The translations under genes were made by a program, and so were the position numbers. Source: Kordiimonas lipolytica (GTDB lineage: Bacteria; Pseudomonadota; Alphaproteobacteria; Sphingomonadales; Kordiimonadaceae). Taken from it: a stretch of DNA of 36,460 nucleotides. The notes under the pieces were generated by a model. The model was given only the letters and a program-made list of their open reading frames with translations, was not told the origin of the DNA and did not search any database. The stretch spans positions 1-36,460 of the forward strand of contig NZ_LRUB01000020.1 in NCBI RefSeq assembly GCF_001550065.1, written 5' to 3'. Positions 8,000 through 16,428 of the stretch are shown in pieces (position 1 is the stretch's first letter; the number at the start of each line of letters is the position of its first letter).

Positions 8000-8929
8000 C
8001 TATGGAAGATGCACCATGGTCGAATTATCATCCTCCTCCTGCAACTCAGGTACATCCCCAATAGGACACAGTTTGTTATCCTGAATCTCAATAGGGAAAT
8101 CCCATGGGCCATGGCGATCCAAGAGCATTTCATCAACATGGTTTTTAGCCAACAAGTCAGTCCAAAACATACCAAGCTTTAGAGATATCATCTTTGGATA
8201 TCCTTCAAGATTGAGTACCGTGGTCACTTCCAAACATCCTTCTTCATTCTTGTAGCCAGCCTGGAGCACACCCTTCATGCCATCGCCAATATCAAATGCA
8301 ACACCATGCATGACAGTGATCGCATGAAGTATCACCAAAGCTCGGGCATCATCCAGCTTATCACTGTTGCACGCCGTCATCAGGCCGTTCTTGAGCATCA
8401 CCTGCTTAAAGTCGTCAAAAACCCCCTTTGCACGCAAGGCCGGGTTCCAAATCAAGCGGTCACCGAAGTTGTGGGCGAGGAGTTTTTCGGCTGGACTTAG
8501 ATGAATCCCTTTTGGGCCCTGTCGTAGTTTGTCGATTGCTGACCCGAGCACCGAGCCGGCCTTGCGCCTTTTGAGTCCGCCTGAAAGCCTGGCAACTTGT
8601 TCATCTGTAGCCATCCTAAAGTTTGACTCCGCGCGGTCAAAGATTTGCTCGATGCTGGCTCCGTTAGGATTTAATGCATGATCAATGAGTGGTTTGAATG
8701 TTGTGCGCATATCACGAATGCGGTCAGTAATAGGTCCTCGGTTCCGAAAGTCTGGATGCGCGGCGAAATCGGCGAGTTCTCTGAAACTTGCTCGGCCATA
8801 GGTTGAGGATCGCAGTCCTGCAAAGAGCTTCGTTACGTCGTCAGGCCGCAGATCGCCGCTCATCAGGCGGTTAAGCCGCGCCCTTAGCTGCTCATCATGC
8901 AGTCTCTTTGTGCTCGACAATTTGCCCAC
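8000..8929 (-). CDS. Hypothetical protein, 309 residues, last gene of a three-gene operon
   Basis: Not recognised. Soluble, with no signal peptide or membrane segment. The N-terminal third is basic and helical (SSTKRLHDEQLRARLNRLMSG). The middle has a KRRK patch near residue 120. The C-terminal half is mixed alpha/beta, and the end is acidic (ELQEEDDNST). It starts with GTG 8929, for which the Shine-Dalgarno is weak, 64 nt after the 8994-9686 gene on the same strand. The position in a defence island next to two other uncharacterised genes suggests a shared accessory function, but nothing in the sequence shows an enzymatic motif I can name. Confidence 0.65.
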   Translation of the reverse strand: MGKLSSTKRLHDEQLRARLNRLMSGDLRPDDVTKLFAGLRSSTYGRASFRELADFAAHPDFRNRGPITDRIRDMRTTFKPLIDHALNPNGASIEQIFDRAESNFRMATDEQVARLSGGLKRRKAGSVLGSAIDKLRQGPKGIHLSPAEKLLAHNFGDRLIWNPALRAKGVFDDFKQVMLKNGLMTACNSDKLDDARALVILHAITVMHGVAFDIGDGMKGVLQAGYKNEEGCLEVTTVLNLEGYPKMISLKLGMFWTDLLAKNHVDEMLLDRHGPWDFPIEIQDNKLCPIGDVPELQEEDDNSTMVHLP

Positions 8930-8993
8930 GCGCCATTTACCTTATACGCTTGAAATTGAATAGATCCAGACTTAGTCCGGGGGAAAACGTTGC

Positions 8994-9686
8994 CTAGGCC
9001 GTACCGTTTTTTCGATCTTGGTATCGCTTGTCCCATAATTGAAAAATCTCCGCGACCTGATGAGCGAAAATGTCGTGCTCATCCCCCACTAGAGGCACCT
9101 CCACCGTCGAGTAGCTTTTCCCGCGCATGACGTCCAATATCCTGATTTCATCGAGATGCACATGGGGTAATGCACAATGCAATTGCCACAGAGCTACACG
9201 CGCTGCTTCATCATTCAGCGCCGGCTTTTCACTAAAATACGGGTAGATATAGCGATTGCCCTTTCCGACAATTTCAAGAGCAAGGACATTGTTGACCTTA
9301 AACGCGATATCTTGGCCTTCCAAGATGACGGTTCCGACAGGGTTTTTGATTCTTTTGATCTCTTCGTTCATCCAACGCCGTTTTAGCAACCCCCACGACT
9401 TCAATCCGTCCGCCAACTGGGGGAACAGCCTTTTGCGGCGCGAATTTCCGCTGATCAGAGCCGCAACCATCTGATCAAAACCCTCTACATCTTGTTCAAA
9501 GATGCACTCCTTGAAGGCCGCCCACAACACACCGTGGAAGTCGCCTCCGCCACCGGAGCCACTCTCCGGGTTTTGCTCTTTTCGAATGCAAGCTGACACA
9601 TCATTGAAGATCTCCTTGCGAGAGAGTTTTGCATCAGCGTAGGCAATTTTTATGATTTTGCTCAATCGAGCCTCATGCAAGGACAT
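8994..9686 (-). CDS. Hypothetical protein, 230 residues, middle gene of a three-gene operon
   Basis: Not recognised. ATG 9686 has GGAG 8 nt upstream and lies 9 nt after the stop of the upstream membrane-protein gene, so the two are almost certainly co-transcribed. The N-terminal half is helical with a Gly-rich linker (SGSGGGGD). The C-terminal half contains DEIRILDVMRGKSYSTVEVPLVGDEHDI cut here into segments (DEIRILDVMRGK, then STVEVPL), a beta-rich pattern faintly like a PD-(D/E)xK-type core. I do not rely on that resemblance. No membrane segment or signal peptide. Confidence 0.65.
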   Translation of the reverse strand: MSLHEARLSKIIKIAYADAKLSRKEIFNDVSACIRKEQNPESGSGGGGDFHGVLWAAFKECIFEQDVEGFDQMVAALISGNSRRKRLFPQLADGLKSWGLLKRRWMNEEIKRIKNPVGTVILEGQDIAFKVNNVLALEIVGKGNRYIYPYFSEKPALNDEAARVALWQLHCALPHVHLDEIRILDVMRGKSYSTVEVPLVGDEHDIFAHQVAEIFQLWDKRYQDRKNGTA

Positions 9687-9695
9687 GTAGCGCTC

Positions 9696-10055
9696 CTACA
9701 CCAAGGGCAGCCCTTTGGGCGTGATCGAATCCCGCAGCAAATGTGAAGCATATGCGACGCCAGCAATCAGCACGAACCACTTTAGGACCTTTTCGTAGCC
9801 CTCTTTCGGTTCCCATTTCGTCAGCTTGTACATGCCGACACCGAGAGTGCCGAGGAACACCCAAGAATGAAAGAAGTTTCTATGGTTGGGGTGGGAAGCG
9901 GGTTCAAACATGTCAGGCAACCTCGCCGCATATTTGCCGAGCAGAGCGCCTGTGGCCACATTCACCGCATGTGGATTGGCCTCGTCATTGTTGAAAGTAG
10001 CAAAGACACCCCCCGCAAACGCGCCGATAAATTCGTGTTCAATCCTGCTCGCCAC
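9696..10055 (-). CDS. Small inner-membrane protein of the YdjM/DUF457 (metal-dependent hydrolase-like) family
   Basis: 119 residues with hydrophobic helices at about 45-62 and 88-105. The family signature is a His motif near a membrane face (HPNHRNFFHSW) and a C-terminal HLLRDSITPKGLPL, resembling the HLLLDxxTPxGxP of YdjM/DUF457 proteins. These are annotated as LexA-regulated membrane-bound metal-dependent hydrolases, mostly without proven function. It starts at GTG 10055 with AAGGA 6 nt upstream. It is the first gene of the three-gene minus-strand operon. Being shorter than typical members (about 170-200), it may be a minimal version. Confidence 0.65.
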   Translation of the reverse strand: MASRIEHEFIGAFAGGVFATFNNDEANPHAVNVATGALLGKYAARLPDMFEPASHPNHRNFFHSWVFLGTLGVGMYKLTKWEPKEGYEKVLKWFVLIAGVAYASHLLRDSITPKGLPLV

Positions 10056-10674
10056 TACTTTTCCTTCCGAACGCCTTTGAAGGGGGTTTTGCTAGACGTC
10101 TTCACATCCATAAACCGACCAGTTGATGTGTCGCGTTTCACATAATTCCCGCTTGGGGTTTGAGTCTGAGAACGCCCTCGGACCGCTCCGATCCTACGGC
10201 CATCTCCTTTTGGTGGGTTGGTTGCCAATTTTCATGCCTTTCTAACTGCTGTTTTTCTGAGTCTACTGACCCAACTCTGAAGCTAAAACAGGGGGGTGAC
10301 AAAATCGGACGCGCGCATATTATAATTGCATAGATTGTGGATTGGGTAATGCAGCGATGCCAGAAGACAGATTTGAAAAAGTCATGCAGACCTTGGATTT
10401 GGCGGTGCATCTACAATCCTGTAAAACTCTAAAGTCACCAAGAATATTCAGAAGAGGGCTGGAATTGCGGCCACCTCTCACTCGAACGGGCGGGAACGAG
10501 GTGAGAACTTATACTGATTTGTAAATATTTCCTGTGCTCTTTTGATGAATCCGTGTCACTTTTGAACTAAGCTGCAGAAGAACGCTTTAATTTTGTTTAA
10601 TTAATAGCCGCATTGGCGTTCTGATTTTCACGGTTGTCAACCAGAGCGCCCGGTTTCTTTTTGCCGACGAACGC
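10056..10674. other. Long non-coding stretch between divergent operons
   Basis: About 620 bases with no convincing gene; the short frames at 10138-10410 (minus) and 10342-10524 (plus) lack good start sites and recognisable composition. A TATAAT at 10321-10326 has a GTGACA 19 bp upstream (10296-10301), a weak candidate promoter pointing rightward. The length of this gap before the CBASS promoter leaves room for an unannotated small RNA. Confidence 0.35.
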
Positions 10675-10719
10675 TTGATAGTATCTTTCATAGGTAACCT
10701 ATATCAACTGACATATAGG
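10675..10719 (+). promoter_or_regulatory. Candidate CBASS promoter with overlapping operator palindrome
   Basis: TTGATA (10675-10680) and CTATAT (10699-10704), 18 bp apart, make a plausible sigma-70 promoter about 40 nt before the Cap15 start codon. The -10 box sits inside an inverted repeat: CCTATAT (10698-10704) and ATATAGG (10713-10719), perfect 7-bp arms. A protein bound there would block the promoter. No repressor gene of the CapH type is seen beside it. The RBS is GAGGGGG at 10733-10739. Confidence 0.45.
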
Positions 10720-10745
10720 CGCTTAAAACTGCGAGGGGGCAGATC

Positions 10746-11432
10746 ATGTACAGGGTTCTTTCTAAAAAATTGATTGTTATCGCCATTGTTTGGCTTGGCA
10801 TTGGTGTTGGTTATTTTTTTAATGTGATCAGCGACCTGTTTCACATGGAGTTGAGAACAGCTCTTATCCCTGTCGTTGTTTGGTTGCTGATTAACACCCT
10901 CTTGCTGAGAGCTGTATGGCGGAAGCTTTGGAGTTGGTTCCCTATGTTGGGAAAGATAATTTTTCCCGACCTCAATGGCGACTGGGTGGTTACGCTGAAT
11001 AGCAACTGGCCGCGAGTAAGCCAGTTGCTTGACGCGGCAAGCTCAAAAACCGAAGGCATTGATATGGCTTCTTGCAGGGATATGGATCTGGCGACCTTGA
11101 GTAGCATGACCTTGCGGGCAAGAATAGATCAATCGTGGTTTGGGATGGAGATGAGGCTCTACAATCCCGCCCAAAATACTCCCATCGAAGACTCACATAC
11201 TATTCTCATAGAGCCGATAAAAGCAAACGGGCTCAAGAAACCAGGAATTTGCTATATGTACAGGCAAACCAATAAAACTGACAATGTGGCAGACGATGTG
11301 GAGTTCGATGGCTCGGCACGTCTGCAATATGATGCAGATTCAGATTGTCTGGAAGGGTACTTCTGGAGCAATCGGATGTGGCGAAGAGCCATGTGCACAG
11401 CTGGCACGATTACATTTACTCGCTTGGAGTAG
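10746..11432 (+). CDS. cap15: CBASS effector, Cap15-like (two TM helices plus beta-barrel)
   Basis: 228 residues. Two N-terminal membrane helices (about 8-26 and 36-55) precede a beta-rich soluble domain that begins LNGDWVVTLNSNW (Leu76-Trp80 on), the signature of the S-2TM/Cap15 effector family. Known Cap15 proteins bind a cyclic nucleotide through a lipocalin-like beta-barrel, oligomerise in the inner membrane and disrupt it, killing the infected cell. The start ATG 10746 has GAGGGGG upstream. It is first in a CBASS locus, but separated from the cyclase by an opposite-strand gene. I identify it by architecture, motif and neighbourhood; the nucleotide it senses is not evident. Confidence 0.82.
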   Translation: MYRVLSKKLIVIAIVWLGIGVGYFFNVISDLFHMELRTALIPVVVWLLINTLLLRAVWRKLWSWFPMLGKIIFPDLNGDWVVTLNSNWPRVSQLLDAASSKTEGIDMASCRDMDLATLSSMTLRARIDQSWFGMEMRLYNPAQNTPIEDSHTILIEPIKANGLKKPGICYMYRQTNKTDNVADDVEFDGSARLQYDADSDCLEGYFWSNRMWRRAMCTAGTITFTRLE

Positions 11433-11488
11433 GTAAAGTCAGGCGAGGGATAGTAAAATCCGGGCGACCCCAATGTATAGCTACTCGT

Positions 11489-11956
11489 CTATTGCTTTAG
11501 GTGCGTGGTTGCGAGTTCACGCAATGCATCACCTGTTGCTCCAGCCAGAGAAAGGAAGGCGTAGAAGCCTCCGAACATCAAGACTATCAGGATTAGAACC
11601 TCACCTTTGGACTTTGCGGTATCGCTGTGCTTCTCCTGAAGATCAAAAAGGTACTGTATTCCACCAAACAAGATATAGATCACGAGTAACCCTGAGCTGA
11701 GGTAAGAGAGTACAAAGAAAATGCGTTTGCCTGTGATTTGAGCGAGCGTCATAAGCGCCGCAACAACGATAAACCACCCCATTACTTTGAACCAAATTTC
11801 GGCCAGTGGTCTGCTGAATTTTGAAAGGGCATAGAATACAGCTGAGACGAAGTCGTCACTATCGCCAAAAAGGAAGACCTTCAGTTGATCTACAAGTGTC
11901 TGGGATTCATTGCCGTCGTTAGAACGAGTTGCTGACGACTTCTGGTTATTATCCAT
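11489..11956 (-). CDS. Hypothetical membrane protein inside the CBASS locus, opposite strand
   Basis: 155 residues. A hydrophilic N-terminus of about 50 residues is followed by three or four hydrophobic helices (about 58-77, 80-104, 118-142). The C-terminus is polar. I do not recognise the family. It converges on cap15 (stops 57 nt apart) and diverges from the CD-NTase gene, so the effector and the synthase cannot share one simple operon. It could be an unrelated insertion, an immunity-like or membrane-partner protein for the Cap15 effector, or a cell-envelope sensor. Shine-Dalgarno is weak. Coding character is good (hydrophobic segments without interruption). Confidence 0.65.
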   Translation of the reverse strand: MDNNQKSSATRSNDGNESQTLVDQLKVFLFGDSDDFVSAVFYALSKFSRPLAEIWFKVMGWFIVVAALMTLAQITGKRIFFVLSYLSSGLLVIYILFGGIQYLFDLQEKHSDTAKSKGEVLILIVLMFGGFYAFLSLAGATGDALRELATTHLKQ

Positions 11957-12173
11957 ATAAAACGAAGCCTTATTCTCTAAAAATAGTCTGTTGGCCAGAG
12001 GTTAGAATGAGTCGATCTCTCCGACAATTTTGGCCCGCACCATATGAACGGACACCTTCTAAAGTAGTTTTTTGAGTAATTATCAAACATTTTGGGCACA
12101 TCATCTTGATTAGTTTGGTTTGTTTACCACATAATATTGAATTAATTGAATCCATTTCATTAGGTCATTGAAA
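11957..12173 (+). promoter_or_regulatory. Divergent promoter region for the CD-NTase operon
   Basis: AT-rich region of 217 bases. TTGATT followed 18 bp later by CATAAT (about 12107-12136) is a plausible promoter for the cyclase operon. A minus-strand frame with a CPKC motif (11970-12155) overlaps it but has no RBS, so I do not call it a gene. Its presence shows that cdnA-cap2-cap3 is probably transcribed separately from cap15. Confidence 0.35.
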
Positions 12174-13421
12174 ATGTCGCGACTAAACCTGCACAAAGTT
12201 TTCAAAGGGAAACTGTTTTCTCCCGGGTTTCTCAAAAACATTGAGGTTGTCTCCTCGGAGCGTGATGCGCTCTTGTCTGCCCGTTCTGAAATTCGTGATC
12301 ATATCCGGCAGGAGTTTAAAGAATTGCCGGAAATGGCTAGTGCTCAGGTGGTCTTCTCGGAAGCTTTTTATAAGCACACACGCTACGATCACTCGCTCCA
12401 GCCTGATCTGGAGTTCAAACCCAAGTTTCTGACGCAGGGCTCCTTCCAATACAAAACGGTAAACTGGCCAGCGAAACTGCCGCCACAGCAAGTTGATCTT
12501 GATGATGGCATTTATGTGCCCATGCCTTTTTATCTGGGGCAACCTACACTAAAGGCGTCAGTATATTTTGATGTTGTGGAGCGGGCAATCTCCAAGCTGT
12601 GTGAGGATAAAGGCTGGCGCCTTGACACTTCAAAAAATTCCTGTGTTCGCGTGGAACTGAACAGCGGGAAGAGCCATATTGACTTGCCCTTGTACGGTGT
12701 GCCGGATAAAGAGTTCGATCGCCTTACCAAAGAGATGGCCTCCGACAGTCTGGATTTCTCTCAGACCTATATTTATGAGGCTATGAAAGACTATCGTAGC
12801 CCTTTCCGCATTGACAGTAACCAAGTGAAGCTGGCTACTCGAGAAGATGATTGGATTTTATCGGACCCTCAGAAAATTCATGATTGGTTTAACGACGCAG
12901 TACGCGATCATGGGGAACAGTTGCGTGATGTTTGCCGCCTTTTGAAGGCATGGCGAGATTACAACTGGAATGAATGCAAACTTTCATCAATCTCACTTAT
13001 GACCGTCGCTGTAGAGGCATACGACAATGCTTTCGGCAATCCGGATGGATCCAGGCCAGCGGAAGATCGCCTGGATATAGCGCTCCTTCAGACAGCGCGA
13101 TATCTGGCAGATGCACTGCACGGCGCCATCATCAATCCCGTTTTACCTGAGGAGCACAACAATCTGGCGTCAGGATGGAGTCAGCAGGAGCGAGGCGATT
13201 TCATCTTGAAGGCATATGAACTGGTCGAAAAAGTGGATCACGCGCTTAATGCTGGATTTCGCAAAGAGGCGGCGCTTGGACAGATCTGCGACGTATTTGG
13301 AGAACGTGTCCCAATGGAGGTTGGGCTCGTGGAATTCACAAACGGGCCAAAAGACGAAGTTCTTTCAACTGCACCAGCTTATCAAGCCGCACCGGAGGTG
13401 ATGGAACACAAGTCTGGTTAA
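12174..13421 (+). CDS. CBASS cyclic-nucleotide synthase (CD-NTase), DncV-like
   Basis: 415 residues. A cGAS/DncV-like nucleotidyltransferase that makes a cyclic dinucleotide signal on phage infection. The active site is complete: Gly89-Ser90 (TQGSFQYK), Asp108 and Asp110 (QVDLDDGIYVPM), and third Asp170 (SHIDLPLYG). The QVDLDDG-YVPM and HIDLPLY blocks resemble the DncV clade. The start is ATG 12174; a TTG two codons upstream is also in frame. Cap2 begins 3 nt after its stop, so they are translationally linked. In type II CBASS the C-terminus of this protein is conjugated by Cap2. Here the tail is polar and ends EHKSG, with a terminal Gly suitable for thioester activation. Confidence 0.9.
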   Translation: MSRLNLHKVFKGKLFSPGFLKNIEVVSSERDALLSARSEIRDHIRQEFKELPEMASAQVVFSEAFYKHTRYDHSLQPDLEFKPKFLTQGSFQYKTVNWPAKLPPQQVDLDDGIYVPMPFYLGQPTLKASVYFDVVERAISKLCEDKGWRLDTSKNSCVRVELNSGKSHIDLPLYGVPDKEFDRLTKEMASDSLDFSQTYIYEAMKDYRSPFRIDSNQVKLATREDDWILSDPQKIHDWFNDAVRDHGEQLRDVCRLLKAWRDYNWNECKLSSISLMTVAVEAYDNAFGNPDGSRPAEDRLDIALLQTARYLADALHGAIINPVLPEEHNNLASGWSQQERGDFILKAYELVEKVDHALNAGFRKEAALGQICDVFGERVPMEVGLVEFTNGPKDEVLSTAPAYQAAPEVMEHKSG

Positions 13422-13423
13422 AA

Positions 13424-15094
13424 ATGACTTTCCTACGTGTCATTAGAGATACCTTGGAAACCAAGGGGTACAAAGTTGACCGGTCCTTTCAAGACTTTGG
13501 TACGCGTTTCAGCGGGACGGAATCGCTGCAGGGCAAAGAGTTGCGGGTTGATATTGTTATCAGGGACGATGGGTTTGTTGAGAGGCCCAAATTTTATCTT
13601 CCAACCTTCGGCAACGCTGTAGGTATTCTGCCGCATCTCGATTCCTATAATAATTTCTGTTATTCCGCACCGGAAACCCTAATTCTGGACGCCACGCGGC
13701 CTGGCGAGGCTATCTTGCTGTGTAGGCAGATATTTCTGAAGGAATTGGACAAGGCCCTTTCCGGTCGTTGCTCTGATGAAATTCTGGATGAGTTTCGCTT
13801 CTACTGGCGAGGGCGAAGCATTGCCACAGATATTGATTCTACTTATGAAGGAGCGACGAGCCTCCATCGTTGGATAAACGAGGAGTATATGGTTTCTCTT
13901 CTGACCAATAATGATCGGTTGAAAGAGTTTTTTGCAAACCAGCATCCTCGAGAGCAGGGCTTCAAAGACTATACGACACCCGCACATGTTCTGAAATATT
14001 CGGAATCAGCACCATTTCTCAAGTTTCAACCGGATTTCCGATTTTTGTCAGATTACTTGAGTTGGCTCAAGGGTTTTGGCGGCAAGTTGGATGACCGCGT
14101 GCTCGAGCAGATGACGTCTGAACTGGGTAGATCTTGTCCGGTGTTTTTGAATGGCACGCTCGGCATGTATGGCTTGTGGCCGCAGGGACTGCCATTCAAA
14201 CGCAAAAAGGGTAATGAATTCAAAAAGCCTGCCGTCCAGAAAGCGGCTTATCAAATGTTTGGATCCAAGATAGAGGTGAAACGTTTTTTTGGGCGAGATA
14301 TTGGGGACCGTTATGTTTATGGGAGATCACTTGTGAGGCGGGCGACGCTGGAGGACAAGAGAATATGTATACTAGGTTGCGGTACAATCGGAAGCCATCT
14401 CGCAAAATTTTCAGCCCAATCCGGAGCGGGTTCAGGTAAAAACGCCGAGCTCAAACTTGTTGACAATCAACTACATGAACCGGGCAATATCGGGCGTCAT
14501 TTGCTTGGACACACCGCTTTGGGGATTAGTAAGTCCGTGGCCTTAGCCAAGTTGCTGCAGGGCACATATCCAGGAAAGAACATTCAGGCTGTTGATCGGA
14601 ATGCTGCAGAGGTATTTAATGGTTTGGGCGGATATGATTTGATCATTGATGCAACCGGAGACAGCACTTTTTCAAATGGGCTAAACCTGTTTCGTAAAAG
14701 TCAGGACCAATATCCGCCAGTCCTATTTGTGTGGCTTGAGGGCTTGGGTGCTGCTACGCAGGCCTTGTTGACCCTGGACAATGAACTGGCGTGTTACAGG
14801 TGTCTTGAACCGGACTTTGGCGAACGGCCGAGGTATTCCCCGCTTAAAGCACACAAAGAAACATATTTTGAAAGTGCGACATGTTCCGACGGGGCCTACA
14901 TTCCCTATTCCGTTGCATCATCGGTGATGGCGGCTGGATTGGCCCTTGAGATGATGCTCGATTGGGCGGCGGGTCGCCCTGGGAAATCGTTACGTACAAG
15001 GCTGGTGGATACCGATCCACAAATCACCAAGACGGTTAAAGACACGTCACCCTCAAAGCACATAAGATGCCCCGTATGTTTTCCGACTTCATAG
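13424..15094 (+). CDS. cap2: CBASS Cap2, E2-E1 fusion that conjugates the CD-NTase
   Basis: 556 residues. The N-terminal E2-like domain (about 1-150) has a candidate catalytic Cys79 in PHLDSYNNFCYS. The C-terminal E1/ThiF domain (about 300-556) has the nucleotide-binding GCGTIGSHLAK and the NIGRHLLG segment. Its candidate catalytic Cys487 is in FESATCSDG, and paired CxxC motifs (YRCLEPDFG, CPVC) may bind zinc. Cap2 primes CD-NTases by ligating their C-terminus to cellular targets. The gene follows the cyclase by 2 nt and overlaps cap3 by 28 nt, the standard type II order. All expected residues are present, so it looks functional. Confidence 0.92.
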   Translation: MTFLRVIRDTLETKGYKVDRSFQDFGTRFSGTESLQGKELRVDIVIRDDGFVERPKFYLPTFGNAVGILPHLDSYNNFCYSAPETLILDATRPGEAILLCRQIFLKELDKALSGRCSDEILDEFRFYWRGRSIATDIDSTYEGATSLHRWINEEYMVSLLTNNDRLKEFFANQHPREQGFKDYTTPAHVLKYSESAPFLKFQPDFRFLSDYLSWLKGFGGKLDDRVLEQMTSELGRSCPVFLNGTLGMYGLWPQGLPFKRKKGNEFKKPAVQKAAYQMFGSKIEVKRFFGRDIGDRYVYGRSLVRRATLEDKRICILGCGTIGSHLAKFSAQSGAGSGKNAELKLVDNQLHEPGNIGRHLLGHTALGISKSVALAKLLQGTYPGKNIQAVDRNAAEVFNGLGGYDLIIDATGDSTFSNGLNLFRKSQDQYPPVLFVWLEGLGAATQALLTLDNELACYRCLEPDFGERPRYSPLKAHKETYFESATCSDGAYIPYSVASSVMAAGLALEMMLDWAAGRPGKSLRTRLVDTDPQITKTVKDTSPSKHIRCPVCFPTS

Positions 15095-15588
15095 GCGACT
15101 TTGGACCGGAGGGAGGATACCTGCTTGTGCGGAAACCGGTGTTAGCCCAAATCGGTCTTCAATCTCGGGAAATACACTCGGGTAATGAAACCGGGGGTAT
15201 TCTAATTGGGTCCTATCGGGGCCACCATATAGACATTACGTCAAGTACTGTCCAACAATCAAAGGATGTCGCATCCAGATTTAGGTTTCATCGGAAAGAC
15301 AAGAATCATCATGGAATTGCCATGAAGGCTTGGGAGCAAAGTGGTGGATTTCAGACGTATCTAGGTGAATGGCATTCGCATCCAGAGGCGCATCCAACTC
15401 CGTCGGGTATTGATGCCTCCTCCTGGATAAGAGCGACGGAGGCAATAGGAAAGAAGATGGTGTTCATTATTGTAGGGCGACAATCTACATGGATTGGCTA
15501 TACGTATTTTGATCGAAAAAAGTGTATGATTGGCCGCTCAAAACCGGCGAAGCCATTCGTGGCCGCGGATACACTTGTTCAAAATTGA
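15067..15588 (+). CDS. cap3: CBASS Cap3, JAB1/MPN (JAMM) isopeptidase
   Basis: 173-residue JAMM metalloprotease that removes the CD-NTase from its conjugates and so counteracts Cap2. The zinc site is complete: Glu41 (ETGGIL), His103 and His105 (EWHSHP), Ser113 and Asp116 (SGID), i.e. HxH-x7-S-x2-D. The start is ATG 15067 or ATG 15076, both overlapping the end of cap2. It is the last gene of the CBASS operon and converges on a minus-strand gene with about 40 nt between them. I see no clear terminator there. Confidence 0.92.
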   Translation: MPRMFSDFIGDFGPEGGYLLVRKPVLAQIGLQSREIHSGNETGGILIGSYRGHHIDITSSTVQQSKDVASRFRFHRKDKNHHGIAMKAWEQSGGFQTYLGEWHSHPEAHPTPSGIDASSWIRATEAIGKKMVFIIVGRQSTWIGYTYFDRKKCMIGRSKPAKPFVAADTLVQN

Positions 15589-15625
15589 CTTGAAGCCTGT
15601 TTGTTGATGTTAAGGGTTTTGCGAG

Positions 15626-15925
15626 TCAGAATCTTATCGCGTGTTCGTCTTTTTCAGCTTTTCGGTTCTGGCTCTTTGCCAGCAAGCTTTTACACTCAGC
15701 ACGAATGGAGTTGGGTAGAAATCGCCCTATCCGGTCCTCCTCAAGGATGTCGGTCAAGATTCTGAACGCTTCTTTCGCAAAGAATTCCTCACCATCCAAA
15801 TACAGGGGCCCATGATTTTTGCAGTACCAAGCATCGGCTTGCCCATATGAAACCGGTGCATCACAAGAAGTTGTCGCTCTGCCTTTCGTCACCTTTGCCT
15901 TGCAGGTCCTGCTCGCTTTTGACAT
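15626..15925 (-). CDS. Small Cys/His-containing hypothetical protein (possible zinc finger)
   Basis: About 99 residues from ATG 15925 (an in-frame TTG lies at 15940). Three Cys and a His in the first half (TCKAK, TSCDAP, WYCKNHG) suggest a structural zinc site. The second half is helical and charged. I do not recognise the family. It is last in a minus-strand group with an exported protein and an exported nuclease, but lacks a signal peptide itself. It lies between the CBASS operon and the nuclease, a common place for small accessory genes of defence islands. Confidence 0.55.
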   Translation of the reverse strand: MSKASRTCKAKVTKGRATTSCDAPVSYGQADAWYCKNHGPLYLDGEEFFAKEAFRILTDILEEDRIGRFLPNSIRAECKSLLAKSQNRKAEKDEHAIRF

Positions 15926-15953
15926 ACCAGATAACGCCAATTTTTAGAGGCAC

Positions 15954-16331
15954 TTACTTTGCAGCCAAAGTTGCACCATGGGTGCAAGCATACATGGCTA
16001 CAGCATGGGTCGAAGACCCTTCAACCAAAGGCCCCATGCGAGGAGAAGGTTTTGATCTCTCCATGCTTTCAAGGGTTTCGCCATCCCCTAGATATTTTGC
16101 AGTTTGGCTTCTGCAATCCACCAGCCGCTTGGCATAGCTTATTCCAGATTTTCCAGTTCGCTTTGTGACGATCTCAAACATGCCATCCGCACGTTGTGTG
16201 ACATCCAAAACTTCGTATCTGGCAGATGGATCGGCAGAAATTTGCAGAGGTGGAAAGTTCTGAGCCTGGGCTTGCGTTGTGAGCAACGCAAAACAGGATG
16301 TAACGACGGTTACTTTAGAAGTACTTTTCAC
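15954..16331 (-). CDS. Exported hypothetical protein, 125 residues
   Basis: GTG start at 16331, with AAGGA 8 nt upstream. The N-terminus is a Sec signal peptide (KSTSKVTVVTSCFALLTTQAQA, cut probably after AQA near residue 23), so the mature form of about 100 residues should be periplasmic. It contains two cysteines that could form a disulfide (VDCRSQ and MYACTHG). The pattern of short beta strands with RYEVLDV and FEIVTKRT is seen in many small periplasmic proteins. No family assigned. It lies about 100 nt downstream of the nuclease gene on the same strand. Confidence 0.65.
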   Translation of the reverse strand: MKSTSKVTVVTSCFALLTTQAQAQNFPPLQISADPSARYEVLDVTQRADGMFEIVTKRTGKSGISYAKRLVDCRSQTAKYLGDGETLESMERSKPSPRMGPLVEGSSTHAVAMYACTHGATLAAK

Positions 16332-16428
16332 GCCTGTTTTCCTTTCGATTCTATGGGTACGGGACGCCTGTTGATTCAGCCCCAGTTTGCAGTAGATCAG
16401 GTTGAGACCCTAGTGCTGTCACGCCAGT

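Noticed and set aside
10138..10524. Short frames in the gap before CBASS (minus 10138-10410, plus 10342-10524)
   Set aside because: Poor start sites, no recognisable composition and overlap with each other; more likely non-coding.
11970..12155. Minus-strand 61-codon frame with a CPKC motif
   Set aside because: Only one Cys pair of a possible zinc ribbon, no Shine-Dalgarno, and it covers the likely promoter of the CD-NTase operon.
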